Positions 1 to 8,560 of a stretch of DNA of 46,818 nucleotides are shown one piece after another (the first letter of the stretch is position 1; every line of letters starts with the position of its first letter). The position numbers and the translations under genes were made by a program. This stretch comes from an uncultured Phycisphaerales bacterium. GTDB taxonomy: Bacteria > Planctomycetota > Phycisphaerae > Phycisphaerales > UBA1924. The notes under the pieces were generated by a model, which ran no database searches, was not told the DNA's origin, and saw only the letters and a program-made list of their open reading frames with translations. The stretch spans positions 1 to 46,818 of the forward strand of contig CALMPG010000128.1 in the NCBI GenBank assembly GCA_937871915.1, written 5' to 3'.

Positions 1-654
1 TTCATCGAGAGTCTCCTGGGTACCTTGTACCCGAAAAACTCTCATCCGGACTGGCTCGGGATTCTCAGGCCAGGTCACAACGAAGTCGCCGTTGGGAAAC
101 TGCGCAATGGCGCGCACGCCGTCCGGAACAACCGGATACGCAGCGCAAAGGACCTCACCACTGGGCGAGGTGATCCCTGAGCCGAGTGCCGACCAGGTCG
201 TGCCATTGAATCGAGCGATGTCGTTGGCTGAAACGCCGCCAGCCGTCGTAAAATGCCCGCCCACGATGAGATCGCCGTTGGTCGCGACGAAGAGAGCCAT
301 CACCGGACCGTTGGTCCCCGTGGTGATGGGGTTCCAAGTCGTGCCATCCCAGAACGCGATGTAGTTGATGTCGTTCGATGACACAAAATCGCCACCCGCT
401 ACGAGCACAGGCGACAGCGGACCACTGCCGTCCGGGTCCCAAACCGTCAGGGCCAGCACCCTCGCTTCGACGCCGGGAAGGTCCACCAACCATCGCCCCG
501 GACACTGGGCCCGTGCGTTGCTGCAAATGCAGAGGCCCGCGATCACCGCGAACACAGGAAGCACTGTGCCCGCGACGTTCATTCGCCACCCTCCGCCTGC
601 ACCGCGATTCATGAACGATCGGATACAAGCGCCAACAAACGCCGTGATGCGCAT
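1..654 (-). CDS. Secreted beta-propeller (delta-60-like repeat) protein, 3' part outside window
   Basis: The reverse strand is open from 654 to the window edge and gives a signal-peptide-like N-terminus (a hydrophobic stretch after MNVAGTVLPVFAVIAG, ending near ARAQC), then repeats of the type VAGGDF…IAFWDGTTW and IVGGHFTTAGG…IARFNGTTW. These match the blades of the protein at 3074-4444, so both are probably secreted beta-propeller proteins of delta-60/kelch-like type; the ligand is unknown. Start chosen at 654 because AGGAGG lies 6 nt upstream; in-frame ATGs at 612 and 582 are alternatives, and 582 would give a shorter, more standard signal peptide preceded by GGAGGG. A good promoter lies at 737-765. 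G+C looks lower than in the genes to the right. The end, which may carry a dockerin-like tail as in its relative, is missing. Confidence 0.75.
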   Translation of the reverse strand, partial: MRITAFVGACIRSFMNRGAGGGWRMNVAGTVLPVFAVIAGLCICSNARAQCPGRWLVDLPGVEARVLALTVWDPDGSGPLSPVLVAGGDFVSSNDINYIAFWDGTTWNPITTGTNGPVMALFVATNGDLIVGGHFTTAGGVSANDIARFNGTTWSALGSGITSPSGEVLCAAYPVVPDGVRAIAQFPNGDFVVTWPENPEPVRMRVFRVQGTQETLDE

Positions 655-1046
655 ACTCGGCCTCCTGGTTCGACGAATGATGTTCGACAACAGGGGTTCG
701 GCGCATCTTGGCGAGTTCCCCGACACATGAGCGAACAACATACCGACTCCAATGGGCCATTGCAAGTCTGTGGATAACTCGCGAGCCATCCAGCAAGACT
801 GTGTAAACGCGATTGAGTGTTCTAACACAAGTAACGGCACGACTGCTACTTGGAAGTCCCTGTCCCCAACTCAAACAGGCTTGACGCGCAACTCCGATCC
901 TCGGGTGTGTCGAAGAAACGCGGCGCGATTGAGTTGACCAACCAGGCTTCTTTGCAGGGGCGATTCCTTCGACCGCTCCGAAGATTGATCACCGCCTTCC
1001 TCGTTCAACGCCCGTTCGAAGATAATGCAATGTCCCGGCGCTGCGC
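655..1046. other. Intergenic region with a DnaA-box-like site and a small palindrome
   Basis: No convincing gene. Holds the promoter at 737-765, one exact match to the E. coli DnaA box consensus (TGTGGATAA, 769-777, i.e. TTATCCACA on the other strand) that touches the -35 flank, and a perfect short inverted repeat GTGTT-CT-AACAC at 817-828. A single box is not an origin; either site could be a regulatory binding site or chance. Confidence 0.4.
737..765 (-). promoter_or_regulatory. Sigma-70-type promoter for the 1-654 gene
   Basis: Read on the minus strand: -35 TTGCAA (760-765), 17-bp spacer, -10 TATGTT (737-742). The distance to the ATG at 654 leaves a leader of about 75 nt. Spacing and hexamers agree with the other promoters proposed in this window (TTG-type -35, TAnnnT -10). 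Prediction from sequence only. Confidence 0.5.
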
Positions 1047-1508
1047 TCAGCCCATGCGCACGAGGTAGGCCTTGAACGCCCATGCGGCGAGGAAGAAGAG
1101 GGCCGTGGGGACGAGGACTTTGGGGGCCAGCACGCGCTCGAAGAGGCGACCGAGCATGGATCCGAAAACGGCGACATGGAGCGCGGCCCAGAAGAAGGCG
1201 GCGGTGGCGAGGGCGAGGGCCGCGCCGAAGGGCTGGGCTTTGATGGAAGTGAACGGCGCGGCGTGGGCGGCGGCGGAGAATGCCGTGGTCATTCCGCAGG
1301 TGGGGCAGGGGTATCCCGTGATGACGAGCCAGCCGCACTCGGGCATGCCGAGTTGGCGATGGGTGCCGGTGCCGGTGGGGTCGGGGTGGATGAGTGCGGC
1401 GGTGATGAGCACGGCGAGCGCGGCCGCGGCGAGGGCGGCGGCGAAGAGGCGTGTGCCGAGTGAGGCGCGGAGCGGAGCGGGAGTCGTGGATGCGGCGGAC
1501 ACGAGCAC
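1047..1508 (-). CDS. DUF2752 family membrane protein
   Basis: About 153 residues with three hydrophobic stretches (LFAAALAAAALAVLITAAL near the N-terminus, then LALATAAFFWAALHVAVFG and VPTALFFLAAWAFKAYL near the C-terminus). Between the first two lies CGWLVITGYPCPTCGMTTAF, which contains the CPxCGMTxA signature of DUF2752 proteins. These are small inner-membrane proteins of unknown function, common in Bacteroidetes and Planctomycetes; the paired cysteines suggest metal or redox chemistry, which is inference. No in-frame ATG exists near the conserved part; GTG at 1508 (or 1502) is the likeliest start, although neither has a clear Shine-Dalgarno. The upstream open frame to 1844 is Arg/Pro/Ser-rich and looks non-coding. 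Confidence 0.7.
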   Translation of the reverse strand: MLVSAASTTPAPLRASLGTRLFAAALAAAALAVLITAALIHPDPTGTGTHRQLGMPECGWLVITGYPCPTCGMTTAFSAAAHAAPFTSIKAQPFGAALALATAAFFWAALHVAVFGSMLGRLFERVLAPKVLVPTALFFLAAWAFKAYLVRMG

Positions 1509-1842
1509 AGGATACGCGAGGATGCGTGGTGGACCCTCAGGGGCAACGCGGAGCGAGCGAGGCGCGGATGGTCTGGTGTTCAAGGACCAGGATCGCACAA
1601 CCGAGAGCAAGGTTTCGTCGTGCGATCGGGGGCAAACCCTTGAAGTGTGCGTGGAGCGCGTGCACCGCGGAACTTGATGGGGCGGTCGCCGTATGACTAG
1701 AGCGCCGTTCGGCCATTCGTGGGGCTGTGCTGTGTCGCCGGTTCGAGTCTTCGCTTTCTCTTGATGTCCACGTGGTGGTGTCCGCGAGATTCGCTCGTGG
1801 CTTGGCCGTGACGCCATCGCTTCGGAAAAGGAACCTCGGACC
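1509..1842. other. Intergenic region between divergent genes
   Basis: I see no gene, RNA or confident promoter here. It separates the DUF2752 gene (minus) from the prepilin-like gene (plus) and should hold both promoters. A T-loop-like string near 1738 (GGTTCGAGTC) was checked and does not sit in a tRNA fold. Confidence 0.4.
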
Positions 1843-2892
1843 ATTCCCTATCGCTCAACACAACACGGGGACATTCGCGGCGCATTCACGCTGATCGAGC
1901 TGCTGCTGGTGATCGGGATCATCGCGCTGCTGATTTCCATCCTGTTGCCCGCGCTTGGACAGGCCCGTCGGGCGGCGAGGATGGTGCGGTGCCAGGCGTC
2001 GATGTCGCAGCTGGGGACGGCGTTCTACTCGTACGCGAGCGACGCCAAGGGGTGGCTGGCGGCGTTCAGTTGGCAGCCGGGGGATCAGCACAGCCAGTGG
2101 CCGGAGTTGAACCAGTCCACGAACTCGACGGATGCGCACTGCGACCAGGCGGCGGACATTGTCCGACGCATGACGTCGCGCAACCAGCCGAGGTTCGACG
2201 GACGCATCATGGACCGCAACTTCACGCACATGGTGCTCGCCGACGGGGGGTACATCGGGTCGGGCAAGCTGCCGGTGGAGGGCGTGGTGTGTCCGGAGGA
2301 CCGGTATCCGGCGATCTGGGCCAAGACACAGCCCGAGGACATCGAGGCGCTGGTGTCGTCGCAGCAGGCGCCGCTGGACGGCTCGGCGGAGTACCGGCAG
2401 ATGCTGCCGAACTGGTCGAGCTATCAGCTGGTTCCCGCGGTCTGGTCGTCCGACCAGCCGGACCAGACGATCTCGCAATCGCAGACGGACTACCGGTTGT
2501 ACAGCCACTACGGCACGACGAGGTTCGTGAACCGCCGCATCGACGACTTCGCCTTCCCTTCGCAGAAGGTCGTGTACTTCGACCTGTTCGACCGGCACGT
2601 GTCGCGCCGGACGTCGTTCTATGCGTACCTGACCTCCGCGCAGCCGCTGGTGTTCGCCGACGGCTCGGTTCGCGTGAAGAAGACGCGCGACTCGAATCGC
2701 GGGTGGGATCCGTTGAATCCGTCGAGCATGTCGGCGGCGACGGTGTATTTCTATCGCGTCATGCAGTTCGACGACCCGGCGCCGAAGTCGGGCACGGCGT
2801 TCGGCGACGTGGTGGATGGGCGGTATCGGTGGACGCGATGGGGAGTTCGGGGGGTCGATTTCGGCGGGGCCGAGCCGGTGCGCCGGCCGTAA
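1843..2892 (+). CDS. Prepilin-type protein with H-X9-DG-like motif (non-canonical start)
   Basis: A classical class III (type IV prepilin) leader is visible: [19 protein letters not shown] around 1876-1932, with Phe after the cleavage site and Glu five residues later, followed by the hydrophobic helix. Near the end, RHVSRRTS… and VFADGSVR resemble the H-X9-DG region of the planctomycete DUF1559-type pseudopilins. Role: exported through the type IV pilus/type II secretion-like prepilin peptidase system; exact function unknown. The frame is open back to 1765 but contains no ATG, GTG or TTG upstream of the leader; GTG 1909 lies inside the helix and would destroy the signal. The ATT codon at 1843, 12 nt after AAGGAA, would give a normal short leader, so I place the start there. 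A frameshift or decayed start is the alternative. Confidence 0.7.
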   Translation: MPYRSTQHGDIRGAFTLIELLLVIGIIALLISILLPALGQARRAARMVRCQASMSQLGTAFYSYASDAKGWLAAFSWQPGDQHSQWPELNQSTNSTDAHCDQAADIVRRMTSRNQPRFDGRIMDRNFTHMVLADGGYIGSGKLPVEGVVCPEDRYPAIWAKTQPEDIEALVSSQQAPLDGSAEYRQMLPNWSSYQLVPAVWSSDQPDQTISQSQTDYRLYSHYGTTRFVNRRIDDFAFPSQKVVYFDLFDRHVSRRTSFYAYLTSAQPLVFADGSVRVKKTRDSNRGWDPLNPSSMSAATVYFYRVMQFDDPAPKSGTAFGDVVDGRYRWTRWGVRGVDFGGAEPVRRP

Positions 2893-2933
2893 ACCCTCGG
2901 AGGTTTTCCCGAGAAGTGCGCGGTCGGATTTGA

Positions 2934-2963
2934 TTGGCTGGTTGGCCGGGAGGGGTGTGATAG
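2934..2963 (+). promoter_or_regulatory. Possible promoter for the 3074 gene
   Basis: TTGGCT (2934-2939), 18-bp spacer, TGATAG (2958-2963). Weaker than the other promoters proposed here; it would give a leader of roughly 105 nt ending in a purine-rich ribosome-binding region (AGAAGAGGAG) before 3074. Confidence 0.3.
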
Positions 2964-3073
2964 TTTTCGCCCGGCGGCTGTTTGCCGCGGCGATTCCGGG
3001 TTGTTGAGTGCCGGGCCACGTGTGCCCGGACCTGCGGGTTTGTTCAAGGCTTTAGAAGAGGAGTGGTTTCAAC

Positions 3074-4444
3074 ATGCGGAAGATTCACGCTTTGTGCTGT
3101 GGCGCGGCGGCCCTGGTGGGCTCGTCGGTCGCGATGGCGGACCATTGCAACTTTGTGTACGACTTTGGTCTGGGCACGCCCGGGCCCGCGGTTGCGACGG
3201 GGAGCAACTTCGTCTCGATGTTCCGGCCGTCGGATGTCGGCTCGCCGGGGACGACCAAGTTGTACGTCGGCGGGTCGTTCGACACGATCGGGGGCGTGGC
3301 GGGCACGGCGAGCATCGCGACCTGGGACGGGACGAGTTTCGCCCAGGTCGGCGGCGGGTTGTTTCTCATCGACATGGTGGCGGGCAGCCCGGTGTACCGG
3401 TCCTGCCAGGTCAACGCGGCGGTGGAGTTCAACGGCGCGTTGTACATCGGCGGTCAGTTCGACGGTGACGGCACCGGGGTTGTGTCGCGCGGTGTGATTC
3501 GCTGGAACGGCACGGCCTATGAGTCGGTGAACCTCAAGGATGTCGATGTGGGCGCCTACACGGTGTGGGCGCTGGCGGTCTACAAGGGCGAGCTGTATGC
3601 GGGCGGCAACTTCCCGAACATGGGCACGGGCGGCGGGATCTCCATCGCCAAGTACGTGCCGGGGACCAACGACTGGGTCGATGTTGGCGCGAGCGCCCTG
3701 GGCGTGGGGTCCAACGTGTTCGACCTGCAGGTCTACAACGACGGGGTGTCGGAGAAGCTCTACGCGTGCGGGAACTTCGTGTCGATCGGGGGCGTGGCGG
3801 GTACGAAGCACATCGCGGCGTTCGACGGCACGGCGTGGTCGAGCGTGGGCGGGGGTTACATCACCTCGGGCGGATCTTCGTACGCGCGCGATCTGGTGGT
3901 CTTCGACGACGGTACGGGCCCCGCGCTGTACGCGGCGGGCGGTCTGGTCGTGGTCGATCCCACGCTGACCCCTTCGAGCGTGAACCGCTGGAACGGCAAG
4001 TCGTGGAAGGCGATTCCCGGCTTCCTGGACAACCCCAGTGTGGCCTCGGCGACGGTCAACTCGATCGGGCTGTACAACGACGGAACGGGCACGACGATTC
4101 TCGTTCAGGTTCGGCTCTTCGGGGGCGGGGTCGGCACGCCGCTGATCATGCGTCTGGAGAACGGCCGGTTCAAGGAAGTAGCCGGCAGCGGGATCGGCAC
4201 CGCCTCGGGCAGTACGACCCAGAGCATCCAGGAGATGCTGCAGTACGACGACGGCTCGGGCTCGAAGCTCTTTGTCGGCGGCACGTTCACCGACATCAAC
4301 GGAACGCCGGCAAACCGAATCCTCACGATCACCGGCTGCACGCCGGTGGGCAATGCCTGCCCCGCAGACTTCAACGCCAGCGGCACCCTCGAGGTCGCCG
4401 ACATCTTCGACTTCCTGAACGCGTGGTTCGCGGGTTGCCCGTAG
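3074..4444 (+). CDS. Secreted six-bladed propeller protein with C-terminal GC-type dockerin-like tail
   Basis: 456 residues. Signal peptide MRKIHALCCGAAALVGSSVA-MA. The body contains six repeats built on LYVGGSFDTIGG…IATWDGT…VGGG (for example LYIGGQF, LYAGGNF, LYACGNF, LFVGGTF), about 50-60 residues apart, as in delta-60/kelch-like beta propellers. The last 30 residues form a single dockerin-like EF-hand segment: CPADFNASGTLEVADIF then DFLNAWFAGCP directly before the stop. The same tail closes the proteins ending at 8533, 30107 and 33181, so it is probably a shared surface-attachment or sorting tag; this is inference. RBS GAGGAG (3058-3063) is about 10 nt before the ATG. A strong terminator follows at 4485. 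Confidence 0.85.
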   Translation: MRKIHALCCGAAALVGSSVAMADHCNFVYDFGLGTPGPAVATGSNFVSMFRPSDVGSPGTTKLYVGGSFDTIGGVAGTASIATWDGTSFAQVGGGLFLIDMVAGSPVYRSCQVNAAVEFNGALYIGGQFDGDGTGVVSRGVIRWNGTAYESVNLKDVDVGAYTVWALAVYKGELYAGGNFPNMGTGGGISIAKYVPGTNDWVDVGASALGVGSNVFDLQVYNDGVSEKLYACGNFVSIGGVAGTKHIAAFDGTAWSSVGGGYITSGGSSYARDLVVFDDGTGPALYAAGGLVVVDPTLTPSSVNRWNGKSWKAIPGFLDNPSVASATVNSIGLYNDGTGTTILVQVRLFGGGVGTPLIMRLENGRFKEVAGSGIGTASGSTTQSIQEMLQYDDGSGSKLFVGGTFTDINGTPANRILTITGCTPVGNACPADFNASGTLEVADIFDFLNAWFAGCP

Positions 4445-4484
4445 CCCGCGCGGCCCCAGGGCCGACAGATCGGAACACCTTTGG

Positions 4485-4520
4485 ACCGACCCCGCCCGCA
4501 TGGGCGGGGTCGGTTTTCTT
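4485..4520 (+). terminator. Rho-independent terminator
   Basis: Perfect 13-bp GC-rich stem (4485-4497 with 4502-4514), loop GCAT, followed by TTTCTT. It sits 40 bp after the 3074-4444 gene and cleanly separates it from the protease gene. Confidence 0.9.
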
Positions 4521-4654
4521 GTTGGGGCGATTGGCGCGACGAGATGGAGGAGACGTGCTCATCTTCCACAGCGGACGGAGGGTGCGTCCGAATCGTGTGT
4601 GTGCGCGTATCGATCGCTTGCTCAACCAATTCGAGAAAACCCCCATTGGGGGGA

Positions 4655-4682
4655 TTGCGGAATTGATCAGAGTCTTTAGGAT
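4655..4682 (+). promoter_or_regulatory. Promoter for the subtilisin-like protease gene
   Basis: -35 TTGCGG (4655-4660), 16-bp spacer, -10 TAGGAT (4677-4682). About 80 nt of leader follows, containing a GTGCG-ATGG-CGCAC hairpin around 4710-4723. The palindrome CCCCCATTGGGGGG (about 4640-4653) lies immediately upstream of the -35 and could be a regulator site. Confidence 0.5.
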
Positions 4683-4768
4683 CGCCGGTTGGGGTGGTCC
4701 GGGGCTCGTGCGATGGCGCACGTCCCGCCGGCGTGGGTTTTCTGAAAACGCTCTCGAAAGGGACTCCG

Positions 4769-7700
4769 ATGCGGACCTATTGCAGCAGTCGAGTCGTTTC
4801 GGTCGTTTCCTGTCTGGCGGTGGTGGGTGCGACCGCGGGGCTCTCGGTGCGTGCGAACGGGGACGTGACGGGAGCGCCGACGGGCGCGCAGGCGACGAAG
4901 GGGAGCGCGTATGTTCGCTATTACCACAAGCGGGCGATATCCCTGAGCCTGGACTCGACGCGGGTGGCGGTGGAGTGCCGGGATCCGGCGGCGCGAAACG
5001 GCGCGCTCAAGGCGGCGGGGCTTGATCCCGCGGGCGCGAAACTGTCGGCGATTGAGCCGTGGTATCTGGTGGATGTCCCCGCCGCGGGCGGTCGGACGAT
5101 GGAGCAACTGGTGAGCGTGCTGGCGTCGCGGCCGGGGGTCGCGTTTGCGTCACCGGTGTTCGTGGACGAGTATGGGCCGCGCTGGGTGACGCGGGACTTG
5201 ATCGTGGGGTTCGTGGGGGCGAAGGCGCCGGCGGACCGGGACGGGATCGCGCTGGCGGGCGCGCCGGGGAAGCTGCGGACGCGCGACTATCTGCCCAACG
5301 TGGACCGGTTCACGCCGGACTCGAAGAACGGGTTCGAGGTGCTGGCGGCGTCGAACGCGCTGGCGCAGCGCGGGGACGTGACGTTTGCGCAGCCGGACTG
5401 GGTGATGACGGGGACGAGCAACCTGGTGCCGAACGATAACTTCTTCCCGAACCAGTGGGACAAGCAGAACCTCGGGAACAACGACTGCAGCAACGGAACT
5501 CCGTCGCCGGGCGGGCTGGCGGGGTTCGACATGCAGTGCGTGCCGGCGTGGGACATCACGACGGGGTCGAACGCGATCATCGTGGCGGTGTTCGACAACG
5601 GGACGCAGCTCAACCACCCGGACCTGAACCTTGCCGGGGGCTTTGACGCGACGGGCAACGGGGGCGCGGGCGGGCCGATCAACGGGTGCGACGACCACGG
5701 GACGGCGGTGGCGGGGTGCATCAGCGCGATCATCAACAACAACCTGGGCGTCGCGGGGGTGGCGCCGGGGTGCCGCGTTGCGCCGTGCAAGTTCAACAAC
5801 TCGAACGTTCCGTGCGACGGGATGTTCACGATGATGAGCTCGTGGATGGTGGACTGCCTGAACTTCGCGGCGGGGATCTCGGCGCGGGTGACGAACAACA
5901 GCAACGGGTTCGGGCAGGACGGGGCGATCGACACGGCGTACACCACGACGTACGCGGCGGGGATGGTGCACTTCGCGTCCAACGGCAACAGCGGGGCGAG
6001 CACGATCGCGTATCCGGCGAGTTCGCCGTCGGTGAACGGGGTGGCCTCGATGCAGCGGGACGGGACGCGGACCTCGTCGAGCCAGTTCGGGCCGGGCACG
6101 GACTTCTCGTCGCCGGGCGTGGACATCGCGACGACCGACCGGACGGGTTCGGATGGGTACGCCAGCGGGGACTACGCGTGCGTGAACGGGACGTCGTTCG
6201 CCTCGCCGAACGCGGCGGGCGTGGCCGCGCTGATCCTGTCGCGGCGGGCGACGCTCACGGCGCCGGAGGTCGAGCAGATCATGCAGGCGACGGCGCGGGA
6301 CCTTGGTCCGGCGGGATACGACACGGGCTTCGGGTGGGGGCTGGTGGACGCGAACGCGGCGGTTCGGAACGCGGCCTTGACGTGCCCGGGGGACATCACG
6401 GTGAACAACGATCCGAACGTGTGCGGGGCGAGCGTGGCGTTCGTGGTGACGGCGGCGCCGGGGGAGACGATCGAGTGCGTCGCGGGCGCGGTGGTGATCA
6501 CCTCGCCGGCGTTCTTCCCGGTGGGGATGACGACGGTGACGTGCACGGCGAGCGACGGGGGCGGGCCGGTGAAGATGTGCGCCTTCACGGTGACGGTGAA
6601 CGACACTCAGAATCCGACGGTGATGTGCCCGCCGAACGTGTCGGTGCCGAACGATCCGGGCGTGTGCGGGGCGACGCTGCCGCTGAACGCGACGGCGGGC
6701 GACAACTGCCCGGGGGCGACGGTGTCGTACACGATCGGGGGCAATCCCGCGACCTCGCCGCGCCTGTTCCCGGTGGGGACGACGACGGTGACGGCGAGGG
6801 CGACGGACGCGTCGGGGAACATGTCGGGGACCTGCACGTACGACGTGCGGGTGAACGACACGGAGGCGCCGGTGGTGATGTGCAGCGCGGCGTCGGCGAC
6901 GCTGGACCTGATGGGCCAGGCGACGGTGACCCCAGCGACGTTCAACGCGAGCGCGACGGACAACTGCCAGGGGCCGGGGTGTGCGGTGACGCTGTCGCTC
7001 TCGCAGACGATGTTCACGTGCCCGCCGGTGAACGTGCCGATCCCGATCACGGTGTTCGCGACCGACTGCCACACCAATGTCGGGGCGTGCCCGACGACGA
7101 TCACGTTCGACGATCCGGACTGCAACGGGAACGGGCAGGCGGATATCTGCGACATTCTCAACGGGGTGAGCCTCGATTGCAATCACAACTTCATCCCGGA
7201 TGAGTGCGAGTGCTTCTGGGCCAACGGGCCGATGGTGGACCCGGCATCGGCGGCCACGCTCAACGGGCAGCTCTCGCACCTGGGCGGCGCGGCCGGGCCG
7301 GGGGGGCAGCGGGTGGCGGACGACTTCTTCGTGTGCGAGGCGCAGATCCATCACGTGTACGGGTTCTGCGGGTGGATGCTCACGGACTCGCCGCCGGGGC
7401 TGCGGAAGGCGAGGCTGGACTTCTACGAGGACTGCAACGGGGCGCCCGCGCTGGCGCCGTTCAAGACGTATCTGGATCCGGTGATTCTCTCGACGACGCC
7501 CGCGTCGGGCGGGTTTGACCTGGTCAAGTATCGCTTCGACTTCTGCGACGATGCGCTGTGGCTCGACGGGGGGAGCGGGGGGAAGACGTACTGGGTGTCG
7601 CTGGTGGGGATCTCGCTGCGGGGCGCGGACCTGTCGTACTGGGTGGCCGCGCCGGGGACTGGGAACATCCTGGGCTCGGTGCCGGTGAAGGCGGAGGGGG

Positions 7701-8533
7701 CGTACTCGCCGGTTCCGCCGTCGCCGGTGTGGGGCCCGTGGGGGCCGATCTCGGAGTGCTGCATCGGGTGCGTGAACGTGGCGTACGAGCTGCGCGGGGA
7801 GTCGTGCCCGATCATCTGGGACAACGGCGGGCCGGACCTGGGCCCGGGCAAGGGGGGATCGAGTTCGATGGACGTGGTGGGCGGTGTGCAGACGCGCACG
7901 GCCGACGACTTTGTGGTCAAGTCGTGCGTGGCGCAGGCGGTGTGCCACCTCGACGCGTGGATATGGAGCAACTGCGACCCGGTGATCGGGTTCATCGAGG
8001 TGTACGAGAACGTGTGCGGGGCGGCGGACCCGGACACGAATCGGCCGGCGGGGAATCTGCCGGGCTCGCTCGTGCACTCGCTCTCGCCCAACCGGACGAC
8101 GGCGACGGGACAGACGGCCGTGATCGAGGGGGTGCTCATGAGCGGGTACCACCTGGAGTTCTGGGGGCCGACGATGCCGACGCTGGCCCCGGGGCGGACG
8201 CTGTGGTTCTCGGCGGGATCGCGGAACGTCGGCAACGCGAACGGACGGGCGTACTTCGCCAACGCGGCGTCGTGCGACGCGCCGTGCACGTACGTGCTCG
8301 AGCCGGGCGTGGCGAGGCTGGCGGTGGCGGGCGCGCCGCCGGTGCAGCAGGCGTGGGCGCCGACGATGCGCGACTATGCGTTCAGGATCGCGGTGCGGAA
8401 CCCGGTGGCCATGATCATCGCCTCGCCCGGGCCGGTGTCTCCGTCGTGCGCGGTGGACACGGACCGGAGCGGCGTGGTGGATGTGCGGGACATCTTCGAG
8501 TTCCTCAATCTGTGGTTTGCCGGATGTCCGTGA
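4769..8533 (+). CDS. Subtilisin-like (S8) secreted serine protease with HYR domains and dockerin-like tail
   Basis: 1254 residues from ATG 4769 (GAAAGGGA 5 nt upstream; an in-frame start at 4694 would only add non-signal sequence). Signal peptide in the first 30 residues. Residues about 35-250 resemble a propeptide/inhibitor region. The S8 catalytic triad is intact: Asp276 in VAVFDNGTQLNHPDL, His310 in DDHGTAVAG, Ser476 in NGTSFASPNAAG, with the oxyanion-hole Asn in the SNGNSG segment near 405. Two HYR-type beta domains follow (about 540-720, each starting with CP and a VPxD/VNND motif), then a Ca-binding-like segment DCNGNGQADICDI…DCNHNFIPDEC, two jelly-roll-like regions and a C-terminal DRSGVVDVRDIFEFLNLWF-AGCP tail. 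Likely an extracellular or surface-bound protease; substrate unknown. Own promoter at 4655. Confidence 0.9.
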   Translation: MRTYCSSRVVSVVSCLAVVGATAGLSVRANGDVTGAPTGAQATKGSAYVRYYHKRAISLSLDSTRVAVECRDPAARNGALKAAGLDPAGAKLSAIEPWYLVDVPAAGGRTMEQLVSVLASRPGVAFASPVFVDEYGPRWVTRDLIVGFVGAKAPADRDGIALAGAPGKLRTRDYLPNVDRFTPDSKNGFEVLAASNALAQRGDVTFAQPDWVMTGTSNLVPNDNFFPNQWDKQNLGNNDCSNGTPSPGGLAGFDMQCVPAWDITTGSNAIIVAVFDNGTQLNHPDLNLAGGFDATGNGGAGGPINGCDDHGTAVAGCISAIINNNLGVAGVAPGCRVAPCKFNNSNVPCDGMFTMMSSWMVDCLNFAAGISARVTNNSNGFGQDGAIDTAYTTTYAAGMVHFASNGNSGASTIAYPASSPSVNGVASMQRDGTRTSSSQFGPGTDFSSPGVDIATTDRTGSDGYASGDYACVNGTSFASPNAAGVAALILSRRATLTAPEVEQIMQATARDLGPAGYDTGFGWGLVDANAAVRNAALTCPGDITVNNDPNVCGASVAFVVTAAPGETIECVAGAVVITSPAFFPVGMTTVTCTASDGGGPVKMCAFTVTVNDTQNPTVMCPPNVSVPNDPGVCGATLPLNATAGDNCPGATVSYTIGGNPATSPRLFPVGTTTVTARATDASGNMSGTCTYDVRVNDTEAPVVMCSAASATLDLMGQATVTPATFNASATDNCQGPGCAVTLSLSQTMFTCPPVNVPIPITVFATDCHTNVGACPTTITFDDPDCNGNGQADICDILNGVSLDCNHNFIPDECECFWANGPMVDPASAATLNGQLSHLGGAAGPGGQRVADDFFVCEAQIHHVYGFCGWMLTDSPPGLRKARLDFYEDCNGAPALAPFKTYLDPVILSTTPASGGFDLVKYRFDFCDDALWLDGGSGGKTYWVSLVGISLRGADLSYWVAAPGTGNILGSVPVKAEGAYSPVPPSPVWGPWGPISECCIGCVNVAYELRGESCPIIWDNGGPDLGPGKGGSSSMDVVGGVQTRTADDFVVKSCVAQAVCHLDAWIWSNCDPVIGFIEVYENVCGAADPDTNRPAGNLPGSLVHSLSPNRTTATGQTAVIEGVLMSGYHLEFWGPTMPTLAPGRTLWFSAGSRNVGNANGRAYFANAASCDAPCTYVLEPGVARLAVAGAPPVQQAWAPTMRDYAFRIAVRNPVAMIIASPGPVSPSCAVDTDRSGVVDVRDIFEFLNLWFAGCP

Positions 8534-8560
8534 GCGGGTGGGGATCGTGGCGGACCTGAG

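Noticed and set aside
1738..1765. T-loop-like GGTTCGAGTC that might mark a tRNA
   Set aside because: No matching acceptor, D-stem or anticodon arm could be built around it and the T-stem does not pair.
5150..8152. Very long minus-strand open frame (1000 codons) opposite the subtilisin-like protease gene
   Set aside because: It is Arg/His/Pro-rich, has no domains and mirrors the GC-rich third codon positions of the plus-strand protease gene; a shadow frame.
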